A DNA stretch of 6,928 nucleotides, taken from assembly GCA_015662065.1 (NCBI GenBank), contig DQUX01000414.1, forward strand, positions 1 through 6,928, written 5' to 3'. The notes below the pieces were generated by a model. That model saw nothing but the letters and a program-made list of their open reading frames with translations. It did no database searches and had not been told where the DNA came from. This document shows positions 1-6,138 of the stretch, piece after piece. The position numbers were made by a program, and so were the translations under genes. Each line of letters begins with the position of its first letter. Position 1 is the stretch's first letter. The DNA is from Anaerolineales bacterium. Lineage in GTDB: Bacteria; Chloroflexota; Anaerolineae; B4-G1; DUEL01.

Positions 1-112
1 AAGGGGGCTTTGCCGACCGAGCCGGGCGGTTCGGCGCCCGGCGGGATGGGCAACCCGTACCAACACCTAAGAGGGAGACTGCCGAGAAACCGGTTTCGAT
101 TTTAACACTCAT
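1..112 (-). CDS. Start of an unrecognised gene, cut by the left window edge
   Basis: An ATG at 112-110 opens a frame with no stop to the left edge, giving 37 codons that begin MSVKIETGFSAV. The start is supported by an AAGGAGG ribosome binding site five bases upstream and by a position 21 bases after the stop of the preceding methyltransferase-like gene, as expected for the next gene in an operon. The first 20 or so codons use more A- and T-ending codons than the rest of the window; the following stretch is rich in Arg, Ala and Pro. No domain can be recognised from so short a piece, and a structured RNA leader is an alternative reading because hairpin-forming sequence lies inside it. I am fairly sure of the translation start and know nothing of the function. 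Confidence 0.5.
   Translation of the reverse strand, partial: MSVKIETGFSAVSLLGVGTGCPSRRAPNRPARSAKPP
21..42. repeat. Perfect 8-bp GC stem with a 6-base loop
   Basis: GCCGGGCG at 21-28 pairs with CGCCCGGC at 35-42 around a six-base loop. There is no T-tract beside it on either strand, so it does not look like an intrinsic terminator. It falls inside the truncated left-edge reading frame and may simply reflect GC-rich coding sequence, or may be part of a structured RNA. Confidence 0.4.
86..97. repeat. 12-bp perfect palindrome GAAACCGGTTTC
   Basis: The sequence equals its own reverse complement and lies 13 to 27 bases inside the start of the left-edge gene. A palindrome of this size could be a dimeric protein site, but it covers codons in the frame and is seen only once in the window, so the role is unproven. 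Confidence 0.3.
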
Positions 113-117
113 CAGAG

Positions 118-124
118 CCTCCTT
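118..124 (-). promoter_or_regulatory. Ribosome binding site for the left-edge gene
   Basis: The minus strand reads AAGGAGG five bases before the ATG at 112. It is a near-perfect anti-16S match and is the main reason to accept the short, truncated reading frame as a real gene. Confidence 0.65.
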
Positions 125-141
125 TTTTTATTTTTATTTTG
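123..141 (-). other. A-rich patch ahead of the left-edge gene
   Basis: On the minus strand this stretch is almost all A with a few T, standing out sharply from the GC-rich surroundings. It covers the stop codon of the methyltransferase-like gene (TAA at 136-134) and runs into the AAGGAGG site. It could keep the ribosome binding site unstructured or hold a weak promoter -10 element. No convincing -35/-10 pair is visible, so no promoter is called. Confidence 0.35.
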
Positions 142-748
142 TCTGACTAAACCGACTGAATTTGAGCTTCCGCCAGTCCGGCGGGTCCCACCGGTTGGCG
201 AAGGCCCAGTTCGGGCTGTCTGCGCCGAGGTCCAGCATCAGTGCGTCGCCGTAGAGAATACGATACGGAAGGGAAAAACTCGCGAGTCTCATGTTCACCA
301 AGCAAGCGCGGTAGAGCTCAAGGTCGAGCTCCACGCCGTACAGATGTAGGCGGGGCCCCAGCGCAGGCGCGTAGAGCCGGGCGGTGACGATCAGGAACCG
401 GCCGGTGCCCGTGCAGGGATCCAACACCCTCACGGGCTGCCGCCGGGGTTCCTCGGCTGCTTTCCCGACCGTCTGTTCGACGATGAACCGCACGATCGGT
501 TCGGGGGTGAGGATCTGATCCTTTGCACCCAGCCCGTTTACCGCAAAGACCTCGCCCAGCGGGTCGAAGAAGCCCTCGTCCTCTATTGCCCGGACCAGGT
601 CGGGCATCAGAGGGATGACGCGGTCTGCTGCCGGGCGGTCTTTCTCTTGAAGCGGCCGGATCCTAACTATATCGGCCCATATCCGGACCAAACAGTTGAA
701 GGCTTCCCGACCGGATTCGCCGGTGGCTCTGCATACTTCCTCGTACAT
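134..748 (-). CDS. HsdM-like N6-adenine methyltransferase fold, short, altered motif IV
   Basis: This 204-aa protein looks like the SAM-binding core of type I (HsdM-like) N6-adenine DNA methyltransferases. Residues 1-78 are a mostly helical lead-in. LTPEPIVRFIVEQ at 80-92 matches the 'TPxxVvxxm' entry of HsdM proteins. VLDPCTGTGRFL at 108-119 is SAM motif I (family norm DPxxGTGGFL), GVELD at 138-142 carries the acidic motif II residue E140, and GDAL at 167-170 is the motif III region. The catalytic [N/D]PPY is not present: the expected place reads NRWDPPDW (185-192), where Asp replaces the aromatic residue. Chain length is well under half that of HsdM and no target-recognition domain is present. 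Together with the altered motif IV this suggests a non-catalytic SAM-binding protein, a subunit needing a partner, or a 3'-truncated enzyme; the last codons are unusually AT-rich. Start: ATG 748 has AGGTGG eight bases upstream; GTG at 760 and an overlapping ATG at 853 are alternatives. The 85 bases before it hold no other gene. Confidence 0.75.
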   Translation of the reverse strand: MYEEVCRATGESGREAFNCLVRIWADIVRIRPLQEKDRPAADRVIPLMPDLVRAIEDEGFFDPLGEVFAVNGLGAKDQILTPEPIVRFIVEQTVGKAAEEPRRQPVRVLDPCTGTGRFLIVTARLYAPALGPRLHLYGVELDLELYRACLVNMRLASFSLPYRILYGDALMLDLGADSPNWAFANRWDPPDWRKLKFSRFSQTK

Positions 749-833
749 CCGCAGAGCCACCTGCCCTGCCCGACTGACGGCAGAGCCCCTCTCCCCCCCT
801 ACGGGAGACCTGCTTAGGGCAGTCGAACTTGGA

Positions 834-1022
834 CTACGGAAGCTCGCACACATGGTAGCTCTCGCAGTCCTGACAGATAATCTGCCCGCACTCGCATAGG
901 TACGTGGTGTTCGGGCGCAGGCAGCTGGGGCACACCTCAAGCCGGTCTGGGTGGTTTTCCTGACAGTTTTGGCACTGCCCGCACCTTGGGCACGGGAGAC
1001 TTTCGAGACATATCTTCATCAT
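834..1022 (-). CDS. 62-aa cysteine-rich zinc-binding protein
   Basis: This short protein has 12 cysteines (residues 5, 11, 14, 17, 20, 31, 34, 43, 45, 50, 53, 59) and two histidines (24, 57) in 62 residues. They form several CxxC or CxC pairs (C11-C14, C17-C20, C31-C34, C43xC45, C50-C53) that would suit two or three structural zinc sites of zinc-ribbon or treble-clef type. It begins four bases after the stop of the GHKL ATPase gene, with AGGAGG inside the end of that gene, so the two are probably translationally coupled. The start codon is ATG-ATG; either could serve. Such small zinc proteins commonly act as DNA-, RNA- or protein-binding adaptors. I see no catalytic motif and cannot assign a family. 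The spacing and ribosome binding site make it a convincing gene; the function is inference. Confidence 0.8.
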   Translation of the reverse strand: MMKICLESLPCPRCGQCQNCQENHPDRLEVCPSCLRPNTTYLCECGQIICQDCESYHVCELP

Positions 1023-1026
1023 GTCA

Positions 1027-2646
1027 TCAACCTCCTCTCATCACGAACGGCATCCGGAGCTGCTTTGACGGCGGGCGCGGCTTTTTCCCCCGCAGCTCCT
1101 TGACCATCTTGTCCATCCCGGCGATAAACTCGCCGGCTGCCGCGAGCATGAGCTCGCCCATCCTGGAGCTGTGCCCTTCCCCATGGTTAGGGTACCGTTC
1201 GTGGGCGAGCTCGTGGGCCGCCAAGCCAAACATTTTCAGTAAGGCTTCCCGGGGCCGGGAAACGGCCAGCCCGGCCAGACGGGGGTTGACCAAGTAAAAC
1301 ACCCCGTCCGGGGAGACGACCCTCTCGGCCAGGTCGTCGGCGTCGTACAGGAATCCGACGCCGAACTGCTCCCATATCTCCCCCGCCCTGGCGACGAGCT
1401 CGACGATCCGGGCCCACGCCTCGAGAAGTCGCAGTTTGTGGGGGGCAAAGACGTTTGTCGAGGAGTTTGCCCCCTTCACCATCACTGCGTATCCCAGGGG
1501 GCTTGCCCCCGGACGCACGATCTTCGCCGCCTGCTCAAAGACGGACAGGCGGAAGGTCCCCGCTTCCCTCTCCACGGACGGGGAGGGCATCCGGGGGTCC
1601 GGGAGGCTGCAGCTGCGCCCCAGCCACCGGCCTGAGAACACCAAGGTGATTGGCCGGTCGGCGGCGCGGAAGCGCCGGCTGTGGGAGGAGATGGGGTTGT
1701 AGATATGGGGTTCCAGGCTCTTCCAGACCGCCGCGGAAAGATCCGGGTTCATTCCTTCCCTCGATAGGGAAAGGGGGTAGTCCGGATCCGTGGGGCGCGC
1801 ACGCGTCTCCAGGTCTAGAATCCAGCAGTCGGGATGCTCGCCGGTTGAGAAGCCGGTGAACTGGACCAGACCGTGAAGGCGCACGAACAGCTTCCCTGTG
1901 GAGGGGATGGGGGGTCCGTCGGCGATCGGTGTGATGTTCTTGTTCTGGGGAGGGATCTGGTGCAGCCTCCACGTCGTCCTTCCCAGCCTCCCCTCGGACA
2001 CCAGAGTGTCCGAGGTCGGGCGGACGCCGTCAAAGCGCCATATCTGCGGCCTCCCCTGCCCATGCTTGAGGACGACGGTGCAGGGGGAGTCGTTGTGGGC
2101 CAGCCAGGATAGGGCCGCGGCGAGATCCCGCAGCCTGATCCTCAGATGTCTGTGCCGGGAGTCGTGCTCCGGCAGAGGGTCATACCGAAGCACAACCCGG
2201 GTGCCGTCCAGCCATGGGAAGCCAGTGTCGATGGGGAGTCCCTTGCGGACGTGGTCCATCGACACATGGAGGTCGTGGGTCCTGACCTCCCAGTGGGTGC
2301 ACCCTCCAATGATGACGGCCTTGGCGATACCAAAGCCGCCGGTGTCACCGGCGGCTTTGTCGGTCCCGCCGAGACGGAGGAAGCGGTCCAGGATGGTGTC
2401 TTCGTCCATTCCGCATCCGTTGTCCCGGCAGGTGATACGGCCGTAGCCGTCATCCGTGACCACGACGACGATCACGATCTTTGGGAGCCGTCCGGCGCGG
2501 CGGCAGGCGTCGCGCCCGTTCTGGTACAGCTCCCGTACGGCGATGACGGATACGGGGTGGGCATACAGGTTGTGGGCGAAGTATCCCCACATATCCACCC
2601 CGGCCGTCAGCGCCGCTGCTCGGCGCTCTTTCTTACCTTTACCCAT
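1027..2646 (-). CDS. GHKL (Hsp90/MutL/MORC-type) ATPase with C-terminal HExxH zincin domain
   Basis: This 539-aa protein has a clear Bergerat-fold ATPase at its N-terminus. The N box is ELYQNGRDA (39-47; E39 for catalysis, N43 for Mg2+). The G1 box is DNGCGM (75-80), the glycine lid GGFGIAK (103-109), and DGT at 147-149 fits the late Thr of the fold. Residues about 250-300, ending in YPLSLSREGM, resemble the S5-like transducer domain that follows the ATPase in MutL, MORC and Hsp90 relatives. Near the C-terminus AAHELAHERYPNHGEGH (476-492) is a zincin motif, HExxH at 478-482 with a likely third ligand H488 (HExxHx5H spacing, as in SprT/YgjP-like and metzincin proteases). A basic tail ends QLRMPF at 529-534. 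ATP binding with clamp-like dimerisation is expected from the family; peptidase activity is inferred from the motif. The ATG at 2646 lies 15 bases after the upstream stop and has GGAGG four bases before it. It could be a regulated protease or a DNA-clamp ATPase. Confidence 0.85.
   Translation of the reverse strand: MGKGKKERRAAALTAGVDMWGYFAHNLYAHPVSVIAVRELYQNGRDACRRAGRLPKIVIVVVVTDDGYGRITCRDNGCGMDEDTILDRFLRLGGTDKAAGDTGGFGIAKAVIIGGCTHWEVRTHDLHVSMDHVRKGLPIDTGFPWLDGTRVVLRYDPLPEHDSRHRHLRIRLRDLAAALSWLAHNDSPCTVVLKHGQGRPQIWRFDGVRPTSDTLVSEGRLGRTTWRLHQIPPQNKNITPIADGPPIPSTGKLFVRLHGLVQFTGFSTGEHPDCWILDLETRARPTDPDYPLSLSREGMNPDLSAAVWKSLEPHIYNPISSHSRRFRAADRPITLVFSGRWLGRSCSLPDPRMPSPSVEREAGTFRLSVFEQAAKIVRPGASPLGYAVMVKGANSSTNVFAPHKLRLLEAWARIVELVARAGEIWEQFGVGFLYDADDLAERVVSPDGVFYLVNPRLAGLAVSRPREALLKMFGLAAHELAHERYPNHGEGHSSRMGELMLAAAGEFIAGMDKMVKELRGKKPRPPSKQLRMPFVMRGG
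1031..1036 (-). promoter_or_regulatory. Ribosome binding site for the 62-aa zinc protein
   Basis: AGGAGG lies eight bases before the ATG at 1022 and inside the last codons of the GHKL ATPase gene, supporting coupling of the two genes. Confidence 0.75.
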
Positions 2647-2650
2647 CTCG

Positions 2651-2655
2651 CCTCC
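2651..2655 (-). promoter_or_regulatory. Ribosome binding site for the GHKL ATPase gene
   Basis: GGAGG lies in the 15-base gap between the methyltransferase-helicase stop (TAG at 2664-2662) and the ATG at 2646. The spacing of four bases is short but workable, and it supports this start. Confidence 0.6.
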
Positions 2656-2661
2656 GAAACT

Positions 2662-5600
2662 CTAGAACAGGCTCATTTGGACTGCCTTCTTTGCCTTCTT
2701 CAGGGGGGCAAGAAGGCGGTCCATCTCCCTGCGCCGTTCTTTCCACCGCTCTCGATCGATCCTCTCGATCTCCTCCGGCGGCAGCCACTCCCCGATGGCA
2801 TTCTCCTGAAGCAGGACGCCCAGGTCGCGCAGCTTCCCCTGCTTCAGGGCCCTAAGGGCCATCTCTGCCGTGACCGGGTGGTGGCCCAGGCTTGCCAGCC
2901 CGCCGCCGGCCAGATCGCCTCCCCGCAGCAGGTTGTCGGCGATCATCTTCTCGGCCAGGAGCTGGAGCAGGGCATGCTCCTCCGTTCTGTCGTAGTACAA
3001 GAAGTGGGTCTCACAGGCCCACTGCTGCCCCAGCCTCCAGCCCCGCCCCTTGGCCTGGATCATCAGGTAGAGGCTGGAGACGGGCTGGTAGAAGACGATC
3101 CAGGGATACTCGAGCAGATCCAGGCCGATGCCGATCTTGCCGGGGTGGGCGATGATGACCGGCACACCGTCCCGCACGCACTGCCTGTACCAATGTTCGC
3201 GGGTGCGGGCCGGTGCGCTGCAGTATCGGGCGGGCCGTCCGATGTACTTCTGGATGATCCAGGAGAGGCGCTCCTGGATCCCCCGCTCCACGTGGGCGAT
3301 CATGACGCTGACCCCGTGCCCGTTTGTCATGGCCTGCTCCACCAGCTCGAGGAGCCACTCCTCTTTGGGCAGGAGCCGGGGGTCGCGGAGATCCCAAGTT
3401 GGGGGCACCTCCAGAAGTACGTCCACGACCGGATTCCCGTCTGGGTCTCGGACGACGCGCCCGTCGACGTCGTACCGGATGCGGGTAATCCGCTCCGTGT
3501 TCCAGGGTGCGTTGAGGTAGGCAAGGCACGCCTGGAACTTGCCGGGGGCCGCCCTGTCCCCCGGGGGGAGCTCGAAGTTGCTTAGCAGTTTGTAGGCGTC
3601 CACAACGGCGGCGAAGGGGGCCCCGCGGATGCTGTTCTCGTCGGTGGGAAAGGCGTCACACACCTCGCGGCGAGGGGGGAGAGGGGCACCGAGGTCGCCG
3701 ATCGTCAGGGTGATGGTATGCGGCATCAGGAGGAGGGACGTGGACGGTCGAATGCCGGGGGCCTCACGCGCCTCGACCCGGTAGCGGGTTAGACCGGTGT
3801 ACCGGCCCGCTCCGGGTAGGCGCACGGGGCGGGTTATCCTCTCGTAAATGCCGTAGGTGCGGGCAAACTCGGGCCGATCGTCGTACCCAAAGCGCGCCCG
3901 CACCGCCGGCGACGCCGTGTGGAAGGCGCGGGTGAAGAGGCCGGACGCCTTCCCGTTTGTATTCGACGCCGTCAGCTCAACCCACCCCAGCCGGGCAGCC
4001 AAGGTGAGCTTCCGGTAGGCGGCAACGATGTCGGTGTTCTCGCCGTTGGCGTCGTGGGCCTCATCCCAGATCACGAGGTCGAAGAAGTAGCGGTATCGTC
4101 GGTAGATGTACTCCGCTATCGGATAGCGGACCGGATCTGGTCGCGCTCGACGGTTGGGAGGGCGGTCTGTGAAGAGGTCGCTTCGGGAAGGCAGCCGGGG
4201 CCTCCCTGTGGCAAAATCCAGGCGGCAGAACTGCCACAGGGGGGCGCCGCACGATCTGCACCGCGTAGGCCTGGCGGCCAGGGTGCCTTCAATGTCCTCC
4301 TCGTACACGGGGAAAGAGATCTCTCCCCCGTCGGGGTCTCTTTCCGCGTAGAGGGCCACCGCCCCACAGTCGGGACAGTGACAGGGCTGTTTGGGATCGA
4401 GCCGTCCATCGGCGGCGATCCCCCGTGGGGCGGCCCACGTCCACCCCGACCCCAGCTTCCCCATGGACTTGGGGACGACGAGCACGGCTATGCTGCCGGG
4501 GAGCAGGTGCTTTGTCATTTCGACGAAGCGCTCCACGTCGGCGGTCCGGTATGCCACCCGGGTGTAGGCCATGGGGAGGCACTCCTGGATCTCGCGGGCC
4601 ATCTTGGCCAGGGTGTGGGGTTCGGCGGCGAAGGCGATGCAGAAGGGTTTGGCGTGGCTGTACGTCCGCATCCAGGCCGCGGACGAGCCGCCGCTCCGCA
4701 TCCGCAGCCGCCGACGCCGGTGTCCGCCCCGTCTCGTCGGGTCGGAAAACCATTCGTAGTCCCGCCGGTGAAGGTAGTGGTGGTGAAGACAGAGGGCGGC
4801 ACCAAACGCTATCCCGGTCTTCCCGCTTCCGGTGTCGGCGTTCAGCACGACCCCGGGCGTGACCCTCTCGTGGAGGGCCTGGGCAATGGTGGCGGCCACG
4901 ACCTTCTGCACGCCGGTCAGGCCGGGGGCGGCCCGGCCGGGCAGCCGCTTGTTGCGGTACACCCGGCTCAGAACCCGCTCCTCCCAATCTTCGAGGCGCA
5001 GGTCCGGACGGAGGGGGGGGACCTTGTCGGTCACGGCCTTGGCGAACGCTTCCGCGTGCGCCCGGACCAGGTGCAGGATGCCTTCCTGGTCCAGATGGCG
5101 CAGTTCGCCCGTCTCGAGCGAAAGTATAACTCCGCCCGAGATCGGGATCTCTATCGTTCGCCTGACAATCCCGCGGCCCCGATCGGCGTCGGTCGTGATG
5201 TCAACCTCCTTCACGCCGGCCCGGCCGTGGAACAAGTAGGGGTGGCCGTCCAGGGTGAAGCGTCGGTTGTTGGCGAATCCGAGGAAAAGAAGGTTGGCGA
5301 TCTGTGTGACCCGCAGGGGGAGCAGGGAGCGGGTCCGAAGCGTGGGGGCTGCCTCGATGTGCTCCTCCCACCACCCGGTCGTGTGGATGCCGAAGCGCTC
5401 GGCGTCGGCAGCCAGGTCCTCGGGCCGCACCTTCTTGCGGCGGAGGTAGAACGGCTTCCTTGCCGGGGCATCCACCGTGAAGGGGGTGGGCGGGTAGCCC
5501 CAAAGACCGTCCGGCTCCTCTCCCCTACCGATCGCCGCCAGGGCGTTTTGGACGTCTGGGGCCGCCCGTCTCTTTCTGCGCCTGGCGACGATGACGATCT

Positions 5601-6138
5601 GGTCGTATGCGCCGTAGTTCTCCGGGGAGAAGGGGTAGACGGCCAGCACGTCGAAGTGGACGGCCAGCCGCAGGGCAATGTGCCCTCGGAGGTATCGGCG
5701 GCGGATGATGAAAAACAGGAGTCCGCCGACCCGGAGCACCTCTTGGAGCTCGCGGAGGAACTGGAGTTCCAGCCTCCCGCCGGCATACGGCGGGTTCAGG
5801 AAGAGAACGTCCTGCGTTTCCCTTCCCCATCGGGCCTCCTGGTACGGGGACCAGAGGACCTGGTCGATCCGCGCTGCGGCCGCCTTTGCCCGTTCCTCGT
5901 CGACCTCGGTGCCGTAGGTGACAATGGGGATGTCGCACCGGGATTGGAGGTTGTTCTTCAGCCGGGCCAGTGCCTGACCTTCACCGCAGCATGGATCGGC
6001 CAACCGGAGAGGGCCTGGGCCTTTCGGGTCGAGCAGCGCGGCTATGCGATCGACCTCGCTCCCCGGGGTTGGGACGTAGCCCAGGCTTGCTAGGTTCCCC
6101 AGCGTGCTCGACACGCTGGGGGGGGTTACCCTCGCCAT
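2662..6138 (-). CDS. DUF6094-like DNA methyltransferase fused to SF2 (SNF2/DEAH-like) helicase
   Basis: This 1158-aa fusion carries both DNA-modifying and DNA-translocating modules. Residues 1-200 form an adenine-type class I methyltransferase: GYVPTP (20-25), SAM motif I LADPCCGEG (46-54) with E78 in motif II, and catalytic NPPY (115-118). The order and spacing resemble DUF6094 proteins. About 200-400 is a linker domain with no motif I know. The helicase starts near 405 with a Q-motif-like segment, Walker A TGSGKT (436-441), DEAH (692-695) and TAS motif III (723-725). RecA-like domain 2 holds motif V IGIGLDLLEY (1002-1011) and motif VI QAKGRGWRLGQ (1028-1038), the last close to SNF2 proteins. 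A zinc ribbon (C588, C591, C627, C630; also C586, C638) is inserted before DEAH, and a basic patch (about 469-481) follows Walker A. The last five residues, QMSLF, resemble a sliding-clamp binding motif. No nuclease motif is visible. The start ATG 6138 gives the MAR... opening I expect of the family but has no clear ribosome binding site, so translation may be coupled to the overlapping 51-aa gene. Confidence 0.88.
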   Translation of the reverse strand: MARVTPPSVSSTLGNLASLGYVPTPGSEVDRIAALLDPKGPGPLRLADPCCGEGQALARLKNNLQSRCDIPIVTYGTEVDEERAKAAAARIDQVLWSPYQEARWGRETQDVLFLNPPYAGGRLELQFLRELQEVLRVGGLLFFIIRRRYLRGHIALRLAVHFDVLAVYPFSPENYGAYDQIVIVARRRKRRAAPDVQNALAAIGRGEEPDGLWGYPPTPFTVDAPARKPFYLRRKKVRPEDLAADAERFGIHTTGWWEEHIEAAPTLRTRSLLPLRVTQIANLLFLGFANNRRFTLDGHPYLFHGRAGVKEVDITTDADRGRGIVRRTIEIPISGGVILSLETGELRHLDQEGILHLVRAHAEAFAKAVTDKVPPLRPDLRLEDWEERVLSRVYRNKRLPGRAAPGLTGVQKVVAATIAQALHERVTPGVVLNADTGSGKTGIAFGAALCLHHHYLHRRDYEWFSDPTRRGGHRRRRLRMRSGGSSAAWMRTYSHAKPFCIAFAAEPHTLAKMAREIQECLPMAYTRVAYRTADVERFVEMTKHLLPGSIAVLVVPKSMGKLGSGWTWAAPRGIAADGRLDPKQPCHCPDCGAVALYAERDPDGGEISFPVYEEDIEGTLAARPTRCRSCGAPLWQFCRLDFATGRPRLPSRSDLFTDRPPNRRARPDPVRYPIAEYIYRRYRYFFDLVIWDEAHDANGENTDIVAAYRKLTLAARLGWVELTASNTNGKASGLFTRAFHTASPAVRARFGYDDRPEFARTYGIYERITRPVRLPGAGRYTGLTRYRVEAREAPGIRPSTSLLLMPHTITLTIGDLGAPLPPRREVCDAFPTDENSIRGAPFAAVVDAYKLLSNFELPPGDRAAPGKFQACLAYLNAPWNTERITRIRYDVDGRVVRDPDGNPVVDVLLEVPPTWDLRDPRLLPKEEWLLELVEQAMTNGHGVSVMIAHVERGIQERLSWIIQKYIGRPARYCSAPARTREHWYRQCVRDGVPVIIAHPGKIGIGLDLLEYPWIVFYQPVSSLYLMIQAKGRGWRLGQQWACETHFLYYDRTEEHALLQLLAEKMIADNLLRGGDLAGGGLASLGHHPVTAEMALRALKQGKLRDLGVLLQENAIGEWLPPEEIERIDRERWKERRREMDRLLAPLKKAKKAVQMSLF
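5013..5020 (-). repeat. C8 homopolymer inside the methyltransferase-helicase gene
   Basis: Eight consecutive C on the coding strand encode part of KVPPLRP, about residue 375, just ahead of the helicase. It is a possible slippage site, but runs of this length also arise by chance in GC-rich genes. Confidence 0.5.
6097..6121 (-). other. Perfect 10-bp stem-loop over the first codons of the methyltransferase-helicase gene
   Basis: On the coding strand CCCCAGCGTG pairs with CACGCTGGGG around the five-base loop TCGAG. The stem covers codons 6 to 14 of the gene starting at 6138, beginning 17 bases after its ATG and only four bases after the stop of the 51-aa gene. There is no U-tract after it, so it is not an intrinsic terminator. 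A hairpin this strong at a start with no ribosome binding site suggests translational control or an mRNA processing site. It could also be a chance feature of GC-rich sequence. Confidence 0.55.
6118..6125 (-). repeat. C8 homopolymer at codons 5-7 of the methyltransferase-helicase gene
   Basis: Eight consecutive C lie 13 to 20 bases after the A of the ATG and run into the left arm of the stem-loop. A one-base slip here would frameshift almost the whole 1158-aa protein, which is how many phase-variable methyltransferases are switched. Confidence 0.55.

Noticed and set aside
1..112. Riboswitch or group II intron end at the left edge
   Set aside because: GC hairpins are present, but no conserved riboswitch core or domain V signature that I can recognise; a translated start with a strong ribosome binding site explains the sequence at least as well.
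118..141. Plus-strand intrinsic terminator (T-rich run)
   Set aside because: The T-rich stretch is the complement of the A-rich leader and ribosome binding site. No GC hairpin directly precedes it on the plus strand, and no plus-strand gene ends there.
749..940. Longer N-terminus for the HsdM-like gene, from 940 or 853
   Set aside because: The extension overlaps the Cys-rich 62-aa gene and reads as Arg/Ser/Ala-rich out-of-frame sequence. The later ATG at 748 has a better spaced ribosome binding site. The start remains not fully settled.
2146..3585. Plus-strand open frame of 479 codons
   Set aside because: Antisense to two genes with clear motifs and crossing their junction; no recognisable domain. 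A shadow of GC-rich coding sequence.
3919..6093. Long plus-strand open frame of 724 codons
   Set aside because: It lies entirely antisense to the methyltransferase-helicase, whose motifs are unmistakable. Its translation is low-complexity Gly/Val/Pro/Arg text with no domain, typical of the shadow frame of a GC-rich gene.
134..6138. Calling the locus DISARM or BREX
   Set aside because: There is a methylase and an SNF2-like helicase, but no DUF1998 protein, phospholipase D protein, PglZ or BrxL is visible, and the GHKL-zincin gene is not part of those systems.
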